From: JAOTZA01 sp965224065
GTDB lineage: Bacteria; Acidobacteriota; Thermoanaerobaculia; Multivoradales; JAHEKO01
Assembly: GCA_965224065.1 (NCBI GenBank)
Contig: CBDCYF010000005.1
Location: forward strand, 3,162,001 to 3,226,000
Length of the DNA stretch: 64,000 nt
Direction of reading: 5' to 3'
The notes under the pieces were generated by a model. It saw nothing but the letters and a program-made list of their open reading frames with translations. It was not told where the DNA came from and ran no database searches. The position numbers and the translations under genes are program-made. Shown piece by piece: positions 33,361-42,488 of the stretch (the stretch's first letter is position 1; the number at the start of each line of letters is the position of its first letter).

Positions 33361-34800
33361 CTAGCGGGCTGGACCGCCGGCGATCCGGTTCCGGTACTCG
33401 ATGGCCTTGGCCCGGACCGTGGCGGGGTGCAAGGTGAGGATCTGTCTCTCCTCGACCACCATCCGGCCGGCGACCAGCACGGTGCGCACGTTGGAAGCCT
33501 TGGTCGAGTACACCAGCAGCGAGTAGGGGTCGTAGTGCGGCGTCTGGTGGGGGGCGTCGGTCTCGACGATGATGAGGTCGGCGGCCTTGCCCGGCTCGAT
33601 CGAGCCGATCTCGTCCTCCAGCCCCAGAGCGCGGGCGCCCTCGATTGTGGCCATGCGGAGTGCGGTGCGCGCGTCGATCACCGTCGGGTCGCCGGTCGTG
33701 ACCTTGTGGAGCTTGGCGGCGGTGTCGATCTCCTCCCAGAGGTCGAGATCGTTGTTGGAAGCGGCGCCGTCGGTTCCGAGACCGACGGCGACCCCGGCGG
33801 TGAGCAATTGAGGAACCGGCGCGACTCCGGCGGCGATTTTCATATTGGACTGAGGGCAGTGGGCGACCCCGACACCGTTTTTAGCCAGGAGCTCGATCTC
33901 GCCCGGACTGGGCCAGACTACGTGTGCCGCCAGCATTCGAGAGTCCAGCAGCTCCAGTTTGGCGAGATAGTCGATCGAGCGCATTCCGGTCTTGGCTTGG
34001 ACCCGTTCGAGCTCGCCCCGGTCTTCGGCGAGGTGGATGAGAAGCGGCGCGTCGAGCTCTTTGGCGAGCTGGTGCGCCGCGATCAGATGTTCTTCGGAGA
34101 CCGTGTAGGCCGAGTGGGGGGCCACCGCCGCGGTGATCCGCGGGTGGCCGCGCCAGCGCTCGACAAACCGGCGGGCGTACTGGACCGCGTCCTCCCAGGT
34201 TTTGTTGTCCGGCGCCGGGAAGTCGATCAAGGTGGAGCCTGCGACGGCCCGCATCCCGCAGCGATCGGCCTCCTCGGCGATCGCATCTTCGAAGTAGTAC
34301 ATGTCGGCGAAGGTGGTTACTCCGCCGGTGAGCATCTCGAGACACGCCAGCCGGGTTCCCCAGCGCACAAACTCCTCGTCGACGTGCTCGGCCTCGGCGG
34401 GGAAGATGTGTTTCTCGAGCCAGTCCATCAACTCGAGATCGTCGGCCAGTCCACGGAACAGCACCATCGGGACGTGAGTGTGAGCATTGACCAGCCCGGG
34501 CAGGACGATCCGGCCCCGGGCGTCCACCTTGCGCAGGCCGGCGTACTTGTTCTCGAGCTCTGACCGGGGGCCCACCTCGACAATGCGGCCGTCGCGCACG
34601 GCCACCGCGCCGTCGTGGATCACGGTGTCCGAGTCGTCGAGGGTCAGGATCGTACCGCCGGCGACCAGGACGGACGATTCGTTGCCCTTTTGCGAAAGGG
34701 GGTGAGACCGGGCCACGCTATTGCCGAGCGCCACGGTGGCCAGGAGCCCGAGAAGTCCCCCGGTGAGACTCCTCGCCAAACGAGCCCGGCGCCCATGCAT
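33361..34800 (-). CDS. Exported amidohydrolase, 5'-methylthioadenosine/S-adenosylhomocysteine deaminase-like
   Basis: 479 residues. A zinc-dependent TIM-barrel hydrolase of the MtaD/TrzA/AtzB group. VNAHTHVPM gives the HxH metal pair, HLAEDRGE and GTDGAASNNDLDLWEE the remaining active-site loops. Family members deaminate MTA, SAH or guanine-like substrates in the cytosol. Here a basic, hydrophobic N-terminus (about 1-32) looks like a signal peptide, which is unusual and suggests an extracytoplasmic substrate or loose specificity. It is coupled to gamma-glutamyltransferase 9 bp downstream. Confidence 0.85.
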   Translation of the reverse strand: MHGRRARLARSLTGGLLGLLATVALGNSVARSHPLSQKGNESSVLVAGGTILTLDDSDTVIHDGAVAVRDGRIVEVGPRSELENKYAGLRKVDARGRIVLPGLVNAHTHVPMVLFRGLADDLELMDWLEKHIFPAEAEHVDEEFVRWGTRLACLEMLTGGVTTFADMYYFEDAIAEEADRCGMRAVAGSTLIDFPAPDNKTWEDAVQYARRFVERWRGHPRITAAVAPHSAYTVSEEHLIAAHQLAKELDAPLLIHLAEDRGELERVQAKTGMRSIDYLAKLELLDSRMLAAHVVWPSPGEIELLAKNGVGVAHCPQSNMKIAAGVAPVPQLLTAGVAVGLGTDGAASNNDLDLWEEIDTAAKLHKVTTGDPTVIDARTALRMATIEGARALGLEDEIGSIEPGKAADLIIVETDAPHQTPHYDPYSLLVYSTKASNVRTVLVAGRMVVEERQILTLHPATVRAKAIEYRNRIAGGPAR

Positions 34801-34875
34801 CTGCCAAGGCTAGCATCGTCTCCGGACTAGAGACGGCCCCACATCCGGGTCAGATCCTCGTGCGAAGATGTCCCG

Positions 34876-35325
34876 GTGCCGGGCGCCGATTCAGATCTCA
34901 AGCTGACGATCCAGAGCCGGGTCGAAGAGCTCGACCGCGTCGACGAGGCGGCCGAGGCCTGGCTCGGCGAGCAGGGTATGGGCGACGAGCGGCGTGACCG
35001 GCTGGTCCTGGCGCTGCGGGAAGCGGCGGCCAACGCCGTGGTTCACGGCAATTGTGGCGAGCCGGACGGCACGGTCGAGATCGAGCTCGCTCGCCGAAAC
35101 TCTGGAGTGCTGATTCGCGTAAGGGACAGTGGAGAGGGATTTGATCCGGCGGCACTTCCGGACCCTCTTCTTCCAGAGAATTTGATGCGGCAAACCGGTC
35201 GGGGAATCTTGTTGATGAGAGCGTACGCGGACGAAGTCGAGTTTGAGTTCGACGGCGGAACCGTAGCGACCCTGCGTTGTGCCCTGGACGATGCCGACGA
35301 CCCTTCAGGAGGTGGAGAAGAATGA
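34876..35325 (+). CDS. Anti-sigma factor serine kinase, RsbW/SpoIIAB-like
   Basis: 149 residues, GTG start. A HATPase-c kinase of partner-switching systems that phosphorylates an STAS antagonist and binds a sigma factor. LREAAANAVVHGN is the N-box, VRDSGEGFDP the G1 box and RQTGRGILLMRAYAD the G2 box. The stop overlaps the ATG of the STAS gene (ATGA), so the two are made together. No sigma factor gene lies nearby; the target may be elsewhere or may not be a sigma factor. Confidence 0.87.
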   Translation: MPGADSDLKLTIQSRVEELDRVDEAAEAWLGEQGMGDERRDRLVLALREAAANAVVHGNCGEPDGTVEIELARRNSGVLIRVRDSGEGFDPAALPDPLLPENLMRQTGRGILLMRAYADEVEFEFDGGTVATLRCALDDADDPSGGGEE

Positions 35326-35660
35326 AAATCGAGACACGCGACCGGGACAACGTGACCATCATCGAGCCCCGTGGCAAGATCACTATCGGTGCCGGAGACG
35401 TGGCGCTACGCGACGCCGTCGACGCGGCGCTCCAAGCCGGCGGTCAGAATCTGCTGATCAACTTCAAAAAGGTCTCCCGCTTGGACTCCTCGGGACTCGG
35501 CGAGCTGGTTTCGGCGCACCAGCGGGTGGCCGGCTCGGGCGGCCGGATCAAGCTGTTCAACCTGCCGAGAAGCGTCGGCGATGTGCTCGAGGTGACCCAG
35601 ATCCACACCGTCTTTGACGTCTTCCCGGACGAGGAGCAAGCGATCGCTTCGTTCCACTGA
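35322..35660 (+). CDS. Anti-sigma factor antagonist, RsbV/SpoIIAA-like STAS protein
   Basis: 112 residues. Single STAS domain. The phosphorylatable serine is in LDSSGLGEL (Ser57 by comparison with SpoIIAA). When dephosphorylated it would sequester the partner kinase encoded just upstream. GGAGAAGA precedes the ATG. A strong terminator follows 16 bp after the stop. Confidence 0.9.
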   Translation: MKIETRDRDNVTIIEPRGKITIGAGDVALRDAVDAALQAGGQNLLINFKKVSRLDSSGLGELVSAHQRVAGSGGRIKLFNLPRSVGDVLEVTQIHTVFDVFPDEEQAIASFH

Positions 35661-35675
35661 GCGAGGACAATAAAA

Positions 35676-35699
35676 AGGGCGGGGGAGAACCCCCGCCCT
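35676..35699. terminator. Bidirectional intrinsic terminator
   Basis: A 10-bp stem AGGGCGGGGG / CCCCCGCCCT with AGAA loop, preceded by AAAA and followed by CTTAATT. It lies between rsbV (plus) and adenosylhomocysteinase (minus), which end toward each other. Confidence 0.8.
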
Positions 35700-35707
35700 C
35701 TTAATTC

Positions 35708-35720
35708 GGGGACAGTCCCC
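35708..35720. repeat. GGGGACAGTCCCC dispersed repeat, copy 1
   Basis: A 13-bp palindrome-like GGGGACAGTCCCC followed by CCTTT, 4 bp from the stop codon of adenosylhomocysteinase. The same core recurs at 44124-44135 and 59649-59661. Confidence 0.7.
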
Positions 35721-35724
35721 CTTT

Positions 35725-37224
<1,500 letters not shown>

Positions 37225-37266
37225 TTGGTGAATCTCCTTTGCGTGTGCTTCTCCGGCGCGTCCGGG

Positions 37267-38277
37267 TTATTGCACGACGCGCTGCTTGGATTTGGTTTCG
37301 GTCGGGAACGCGAGTCGGTGGATCGCGGGCTTTCGGGCAGTGGCGCAGAACAAGCCGGGCCCCTTGGCCTGGGCATCGGGCGCCAGCGGATGGATGCGGA
37401 TGCTCCCCAGTCCGGCCTGCTCCAGGTAGTCCCGGAGCTCTTCGAGCGCGAAGCCGAGCCACACATGCCCCATCTCGCGCCTGTACTCTTCGCGCTCGTG
37501 CGGCAACATGTCGACGACGAGGAGCTTGCCCCCGGGCTTGAGCGCGCGGGCGGCTTCGGCCAGCACTTTTTCGGGCTCGGGGAGATGGTGGAGGACCAGA
37601 ACCAGAGTCACCGCGTCGAGCGAGCCGTCCTCGATCGGCAAATCCTCCAGCCGACCGTGCCGGAGCTCGACATTGCCGACCCCTTCGAGCCGCTTGGCCG
37701 CGGCGTCGAGCATCGCCGGCGAGTCGTCCACTGCGATGACCCGGGCAACATGGGGCGCCAGCGTGTGGGCGAGCTGCCCGGTCCCCGCTCCCAGGTCGCC
37801 GAGAACCCACTCATCGTCGAGCAGACCGAGGAGGCCTTCGAGATCGAAGCGCTGTCCGAACAACTCTTGCCGCAGCTCGGCCCAGCGCGTCGCACTGGCG
37901 GTGAAGAACTCCTTGGAGCGGCTGCGGCGATGGGCGAGCACGCTCTCGAGCCGCCGGGCATCCTCTCGAGCCGTCGAGGTCTCGGATTGTTCCTCCCGGA
38001 CCAGCTCCCAGAGGCGGCCGGCACCGGAGTCCTCGTGCAGAGGATGGATCGAATACCGTCGGCTGGTGCCGTCCCGCCGCGCCCCGATCCAGCCGTCGCT
38101 CGACAGGACTTTGAGATGCCGGCTGACGGTGGACTGGGGGAGCTGAAGAACCGTGCAAACCTCCGAAACGGTCAACTCATGGCGCTCCAAAAGCAGTAGA
38201 ATTCGGGCCCGAATGGGGTCACCGAGAACCGACATCCGCTCCAGGATGCTGCCTTCGGGGGCGCTCGAATTTTCCAT
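37267..38277 (-). CDS. ArsR-family regulator fused to a SAM-dependent methyltransferase domain
   Basis: 336 residues from MENSSAPEGS; an upstream in-frame ATG at 38289 is possible. The N-terminal winged helix (about 10-85) contains GDPIRARILLLL and the recognition-helix segment QLPQSTVSRHLKVL. The C-terminal domain (from about 150) has VLGDLGAGTGQLAHTL and an LVLHHLPEP post-I loop that should bind SAM or SAH. No metal-binding cysteines of classical ArsR are evident. Placement before ahcY suggests a SahR-type regulator sensing the SAM/SAH balance. The start at 38277 has GAAGAG upstream and puts the palindrome just before it. Confidence 0.85.
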   Translation of the reverse strand: MENSSAPEGSILERMSVLGDPIRARILLLLERHELTVSEVCTVLQLPQSTVSRHLKVLSSDGWIGARRDGTSRRYSIHPLHEDSGAGRLWELVREEQSETSTAREDARRLESVLAHRRSRSKEFFTASATRWAELRQELFGQRFDLEGLLGLLDDEWVLGDLGAGTGQLAHTLAPHVARVIAVDDSPAMLDAAAKRLEGVGNVELRHGRLEDLPIEDGSLDAVTLVLVLHHLPEPEKVLAEAARALKPGGKLLVVDMLPHEREEYRREMGHVWLGFALEELRDYLEQAGLGSIRIHPLAPDAQAKGPGLFCATARKPAIHRLAFPTETKSKQRVVQ

Positions 38278-38284
38278 TAATCTC

Positions 38285-38327
38285 TTCATCCGGATGAAAG
38301 GATATATAAGGACTCACAGAAAGTCAA
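38285..38327 (-). promoter_or_regulatory. Promoter of the ArsR-methyltransferase/ahcY operon with operator palindrome
   Basis: On the minus strand TTGACT (38327-38322), a 17-nt spacer and TATCCT (38304-38299). Immediately downstream, covering the predicted start of transcription, is the perfect 14-bp palindrome TTCATCCGGATGAA (38285-38298). A dimeric ArsR-type repressor binding here would block initiation, so autoregulation is likely. Confidence 0.65.
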
Positions 38328-38361
38328 GCCGGCTGGGGACGGGCGGTCGGAGACGGCGATC

Positions 38362-39186
38362 ATGAGCTTCGGCCGGCTGGCGTACGTCACCCAGCGGGTG
38401 GGGAGGAACCTCCTACCGGACCGCGCGGCGGCGATGGCTCGGCGGCTTCTGGGGGACATCGCCGGCGGCGAGTCCTACGATCCGGATTTTTTTGCCCGCC
38501 ACTACGTCAAGAGCTTGGCAAAAGCGGGTCACTCCTTCGACGGGGTCTCCGTCCTGATCTTTGGTCAGGGACCCTCGCTCGGGTTTGCCTGCCATCTGCT
38601 GAAAGCCGGTGCGCGCCACATCCACCTCTTCGACCCATACGCGCCGCCCGAGGACCGCGCCAACCGGCGGTGGCTCGAGCGCTTTCCCCAATATCTCGAG
38701 TCCACCGCCGAGGGGATCCGGCCCCGGCCGGAGTGGATGTCACTGTTGGCCGGTCAGACCCCCTCCGAAACGGGAGTCCTAGCCGACATCGTGATCAGCA
38801 CCTCGGTGTTCGAGCATCTGCCCGACATCGAGCGCTGGGCCGCCGAGATGGCTCGGGTCACGGCGCCCGACGGCGTCAACCTGCACATGATCGACCTGCG
38901 CGATCACTTTTTTCACATGCCGTTCGAGATGCTCAAGTACTCGGCCGGCACCTGGAATCGGTGGCTCAACCCGCGCCAACATCTCAACCGGAAAAGGTAT
39001 GCCGAATTCGAGACCGCTTTTCGGAATCACTTCCGCGAGGTCTCGGTCGAGGTCCTGGCGCGCGACCCCGTGGCCTTTGCGGAAGCGCGCCCCAAGATCC
39101 GCGCCGAGTTCCTGACCGGCGACGAAGAGATCGACGCCGTGACCGAGATCCAGATCACGGCGTCGGGGCCGGTTGTCCTGGTCTGA
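38362..39186 (+). CDS. SAM-dependent methyltransferase-like protein
   Basis: 274 residues. A Rossmann-type methyltransferase fold is suggested by SVLIFGQGPSLGFACHLL (motif I-like), HIHLFDPYAPP and DIVISTSVFEHLPDIERW (post-I). The motif I lacks the usual GxGxG. The C-terminal half (NPRQHLNRKRYAEFE) is typical of methyltransferases near glycan clusters. It is divergent from the ArsR-methyltransferase gene across 72-84 bp. Substrate unknown. No operon partner is seen. Confidence 0.7.
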   Translation: MSFGRLAYVTQRVGRNLLPDRAAAMARRLLGDIAGGESYDPDFFARHYVKSLAKAGHSFDGVSVLIFGQGPSLGFACHLLKAGARHIHLFDPYAPPEDRANRRWLERFPQYLESTAEGIRPRPEWMSLLAGQTPSETGVLADIVISTSVFEHLPDIERWAAEMARVTAPDGVNLHMIDLRDHFFHMPFEMLKYSAGTWNRWLNPRQHLNRKRYAEFETAFRNHFREVSVEVLARDPVAFAEARPKIRAEFLTGDEEIDAVTEIQITASGPVVLV

Positions 39187-39209
39187 AATCGACGGCTCTT
39201 GAGCAGTCG

Positions 39210-39515
39210 CTAGCCAGCCTTGGCGAGCACTTCGACCTGGGCGGTCAGCGAATCGCCCAACCGGTCTTTCTCCACTTCAAGATCGAAACGCGTTTGCAGA
39301 TTCAACCAGAAGCGATCGCTGGTGCCAAAAAAACGGGAGAGACGAAGGGCGGTGTCCGCGGTCACGGCACGTTTGCCGTGCACGATCTCGTTGATCCGCC
39401 GTGGTGAAACACTGATGCCCTTGGCGAGCCGGTACTGACTGAGGCCCAGAGGCTTCAGAAAATCCTCCAACAGGATCTCACCCGGGTGGATTGGATCAAG
39501 GATCTTCTTCGTCAT
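39210..39515 (-). CDS. higA: HigA-family antitoxin
   Basis: 101 residues. An XRE-type helix-turn-helix antitoxin. IHPGEILLEDFLKPLGLSQ and the recognition segment RINEIVHGKRAVTADTALRL are characteristic, as is FFGTSDRFWLNLQ. It binds HigB and represses the operon. It follows higB by 9 bp, the toxin-first order of higBA loci. Confidence 0.93.
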   Translation of the reverse strand: MTKKILDPIHPGEILLEDFLKPLGLSQYRLAKGISVSPRRINEIVHGKRAVTADTALRLSRFFGTSDRFWLNLQTRFDLEVEKDRLGDSLTAQVEVLAKAG

Positions 39516-39524
39516 CAGAAGCTC

Positions 39525-39806
39525 CTAGTGGTAGTCGACGATCTCGACGCTGCCGGCACCGGCGTTTTTCCACGAGAAACAGATCCGATATCGGTTGTTG
39601 ATGCGAATGCTGTGCTGGCCAGCACGATCACCCTTTAGTTTTTCCAACCGATTTCCCGGCGGTACCCGCAGATCCTCGAGACGCTCCGCCGCGTCCAAAA
39701 TCAACAGTTTGCGAAGCGCTGTCTTTCTCAAGCTCCCAGGAACGGCGCGACTCCTTTCTCTGTGAAAGAGCTTCTCGCTTTCCTTGTCGCGGAAGCCCCG
39801 GATCAC
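39525..39806 (-). CDS. higB: HigB-family toxin (RelE superfamily mRNA interferase)
   Basis: 93 residues, GTG start at 39806. IRGFRDKESEKLF opens as in HigB, and RLEKLKGDRAGQHSIRINN and NRYRICFSW carry the conserved core. HigB cleaves mRNA on the ribosome. The predicted transcription start coincides with the GTG, so translation may start on a leaderless message. Complete and likely active. Confidence 0.93.
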   Translation of the reverse strand: MIRGFRDKESEKLFHRERSRAVPGSLRKTALRKLLILDAAERLEDLRVPPGNRLEKLKGDRAGQHSIRINNRYRICFSWKNAGAGSVEIVDYH

Positions 39807-39812
39807 GCCCCG

Positions 39813-39847
39813 ATAGTAACGCGTTGCGATATTAACGTCAAGCGTTA
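39813..39847 (-). promoter_or_regulatory. higBA promoter with two operator palindromes
   Basis: On the minus strand TTGACG (39841-39836), a 17-nt spacer and TACTAT (39818-39813). Overlapping it are TAACGtcaagCGTTA (39833-39847, at the -35 box) and AACGCGTT (39818-39825, next to the -10 box). Two related half-site pairs fit autorepression by HigA or HigBA. Confidence 0.7.
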
Positions 39848-39896
39848 TGCTTGTCTGCGGTCTGAGACGCGGCCCGTCTCTCGTTAAACTGGCGAG

Positions 39897-42488
39897 GTGC
39901 AGGTTCGTGCCCTACGGAATTACCGTACCGTCTCCGGCGTGGCCGTCTGCTCCGCTCTCCTGAGCGGAGCCTGTGTGGCGCCGGCCGAGGAGCCGCCGGC
40001 AGGTGTCGAACCGGTCGCGGTCGCTGAGCCCTCGCTTGCCGCGTTCGCCGAACCGGCGCCAGTCCTCGGCGACGGCTTTGTAGTCTGGGAGTCGGCGCGC
40101 GACGGGACGTGGGGGATCTGGACCCGAGATCTGGACACGATCGGTGAGGGAGGATCGGGTGCAGCGGGTGGCGGACCGCGGCGTCTTTCTCCCGAGGAGA
40201 GCGGACGCGCGCACTGCTGTCCGCACATCTCACCGGATGGCCGCTGGATCGCCTATTTGAGCCTGCCGCCCGGGGGAGAGAAGTACCTTCCCGAGAAGAG
40301 CACCGGCCCGCTGCACGTGATTCGCCCGGACGGCACCGGCGACCGGGTGGTAGCCGAGGCGGCCCGAACCTATTTCGAGAACCGGGGCGCGGTTTGGCGC
40401 AGCTCGGAAGAGTTGATCTTCATCGACGGTCGAGGGCGCGCTCGCCTGCTCGACCTGGAAAGCGGCAAAAGCAAAAAGCTCATCGATCAGCCGCGAGACA
40501 CTTTTGGCTACCTGATCGATCCGACGTTGAGCTGGGCCACGACCGGACAGCCGAGCTTCTCGCCCTTCCAGCCCGAACAGTGGGCCGTCGCCGAACGCTC
40601 GGCGCGCGGTGGCTGCCAGCCGTATTTTTCGGGCGACGGCCGGTGGGGCTATTGGGTGGCGGGTGCGGGCGGGCCGATCAACCGGCTGGCGCTTGAGTCG
40701 GGAGCGGTGTCGACGATCCTGCGCAAACGCGACGAGCGGCTGCACTCCGATTTCGCCTACCTCTACTTTCCGATGTTCTCCCGCGATGGCAGTCTTTTTG
40801 TTTTTGGGGCCTCTCCGGGAGAGCACGACCATCTCAAGGGAAACTACGAGATCTTTGCCGCCGAGAGCGATCCCGAAACGCTCGAGATGGTCGGGCCGGT
40901 GGTGCGTGTCACCGATCATCCGGGCTCGGACCGCTTCCCAGACGTCTTTGTGCACCCGCTGGCGCTCGGCCGCCACACCGGTGAGGCGCCGTTTCGGGCC
41001 GAGCTCGAGCCGCCGGGGGCCGCCGGGGCGTGGAGCTGGTCGTATGGGGACGGAAGCACGGGGGACGGCGTCACCGGGTCGCACCTCTACCGCGAGCCCG
41101 GAAGCTATCGTGTCGAGGCCCGACGCGGAGAGGAGACGGTGGCGGGTTGGGTGCGGGTTCGTCCTGCGCGGCCGCCCCGAGTCGTGAGCGTCGAGCTCGT
41201 CGATGGCGCAAGGGAGGTGCGGGTGGCGTTCGACGAGCCGGTGAGTACCGGTCGAGCCGAGCTCGCCTTCGAGTCCGGTTTGGAGAAGGCTTCTCATTCG
41301 CTGACGCCCGACGGCCGTGTCCTCAAGATCCGGCTGGCCGAGCCCATCACCCGCGGGGACCGGCTGCGGCTGGCGGGCATCACCGACCGAGCGGAGGAGC
41401 CCAACCGGATTGCCGCTGTCACCGTTGATGTCGAGCCGCCGCTCTGGCCGTCGCGCCGCGACGGGCTTCTCTTTGTGTGGCAGACCGGAGACTCGGCCAA
41501 CCTCATCTTCGATCCGCAGATCGGCGCCGATCGCGCTTCGGTTTTGGAGCCCTCGGGCACAGCCCGGTTCGATCGTGATTATTTGATGGCCTTTGGGCGG
41601 CTGGCCTTCGGACGGGAGTCCAGCGGGGTGACGGCGCTCCCCGGAGGCCTTTTCTCGGCGTCTGAAGAACAGTCCAATGCGCTGCGCTGGGCGCTTCAGG
41701 CCACCAATGAGTTGACGCTGGAAGCCGTGGTCACCGCCACCGGATCGGGCGAGCCGCCGGTTCCCGCGATCCACTTCGGAGAGCATGGCCGGGGCAACAA
41801 CTTCGCGCTGATCCAGCGTGGAACGAAGTGGTTTCTGAGCCTTCGTACCTCCAACCGGCCACCCACCAACCGGGAGATCCGGCTGGCTCCGGTCACGCCG
41901 GGTACAGGGCAGCATCTGGCGATCGGCTACTCGCCGGGGCGGCTGACGCTCGACCTCGATGGCGAGCGCGTGCTCGAGACCGACGAGGTCCAGGGCGATT
42001 TTTTTCACTGGCGGACCTGGCGGTTTACGGTGGGAGGAGCCTGGGGCAGCCAAGTCGGTTGGGAAGGACGGCTCGAGGGGCTCGCTGTCTACGACCGGGT
42101 TCTGGACCCAGAGCAAGCGCGTGAGAACTTCCTACGGTATCGACGCCAGATCGAGCGCCGCTCCCGGCCCGACCGGGTGGTGGTCGAGGTGCGTTTCGAA
42201 GAAAGCACCCCCGTCCCGACGCTGGACGAGATCCGACCGTACCGCCAGGCTTTGGTTGTCGACCGCTACTCACTCGTGCGAACGGTCGAAGGCACGCCAC
42301 CGGACGACGAGCCCCTACTCGTCGCCCGGTGGGGCTTGCTGGACGGCATCCGGGTCCCCCCCGTCGCAAGACCCGGCGAGACCGCCGTACTGAGGCTCGA
42401 GCCGCTGGCCTCCCAGCCACAACTCGAGAGCGTCTACCGAGCCAACGCGTTCGACGGCGTGCCGGCCTATTTTGCGCCGCTCGAGTAG
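39897..42488 (+). CDS. Large lipoprotein: propeller, PKD-like and LamG-like domains
   Basis: 863 residues, GTG start. An N-terminal lipobox (LLSGAC) predicts a lipoprotein. TolB/PD40-like blades (CCPHISPDGRWIAYLSL, PYFSGDGRWGYWV, YFPMFSRDGSLFVFG) fill about 60-330. A PKD-like piece (WSWSYGDGSTGDG, SHLYREPGSYRVEARR) lies near 380-415. A Big/SbsA-like stretch precedes a LamG/concanavalin-like domain at about 590-745 (HLAIGYSPGRLTLDLDGERV; GRLEGLAVYDRVLDPEQ). Such architecture indicates glycan binding or surface remodelling. The 3' end overlaps the convergent sulfatase-like gene by 22 bp. No operon partner. Confidence 0.78.
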   Translation: MQVRALRNYRTVSGVAVCSALLSGACVAPAEEPPAGVEPVAVAEPSLAAFAEPAPVLGDGFVVWESARDGTWGIWTRDLDTIGEGGSGAAGGGPRRLSPEESGRAHCCPHISPDGRWIAYLSLPPGGEKYLPEKSTGPLHVIRPDGTGDRVVAEAARTYFENRGAVWRSSEELIFIDGRGRARLLDLESGKSKKLIDQPRDTFGYLIDPTLSWATTGQPSFSPFQPEQWAVAERSARGGCQPYFSGDGRWGYWVAGAGGPINRLALESGAVSTILRKRDERLHSDFAYLYFPMFSRDGSLFVFGASPGEHDHLKGNYEIFAAESDPETLEMVGPVVRVTDHPGSDRFPDVFVHPLALGRHTGEAPFRAELEPPGAAGAWSWSYGDGSTGDGVTGSHLYREPGSYRVEARRGEETVAGWVRVRPARPPRVVSVELVDGAREVRVAFDEPVSTGRAELAFESGLEKASHSLTPDGRVLKIRLAEPITRGDRLRLAGITDRAEEPNRIAAVTVDVEPPLWPSRRDGLLFVWQTGDSANLIFDPQIGADRASVLEPSGTARFDRDYLMAFGRLAFGRESSGVTALPGGLFSASEEQSNALRWALQATNELTLEAVVTATGSGEPPVPAIHFGEHGRGNNFALIQRGTKWFLSLRTSNRPPTNREIRLAPVTPGTGQHLAIGYSPGRLTLDLDGERVLETDEVQGDFFHWRTWRFTVGGAWGSQVGWEGRLEGLAVYDRVLDPEQARENFLRYRRQIERRSRPDRVVVEVRFEESTPVPTLDEIRPYRQALVVDRYSLVRTVEGTPPDDEPLLVARWGLLDGIRVPPVARPGETAVLRLEPLASQPQLESVYRANAFDGVPAYFAPLE

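Noticed and set aside
37225..37266. SAH riboswitch before ahcY
   Set aside because: Only 42 bp between the genes, too short, and no conserved stem pattern seen.
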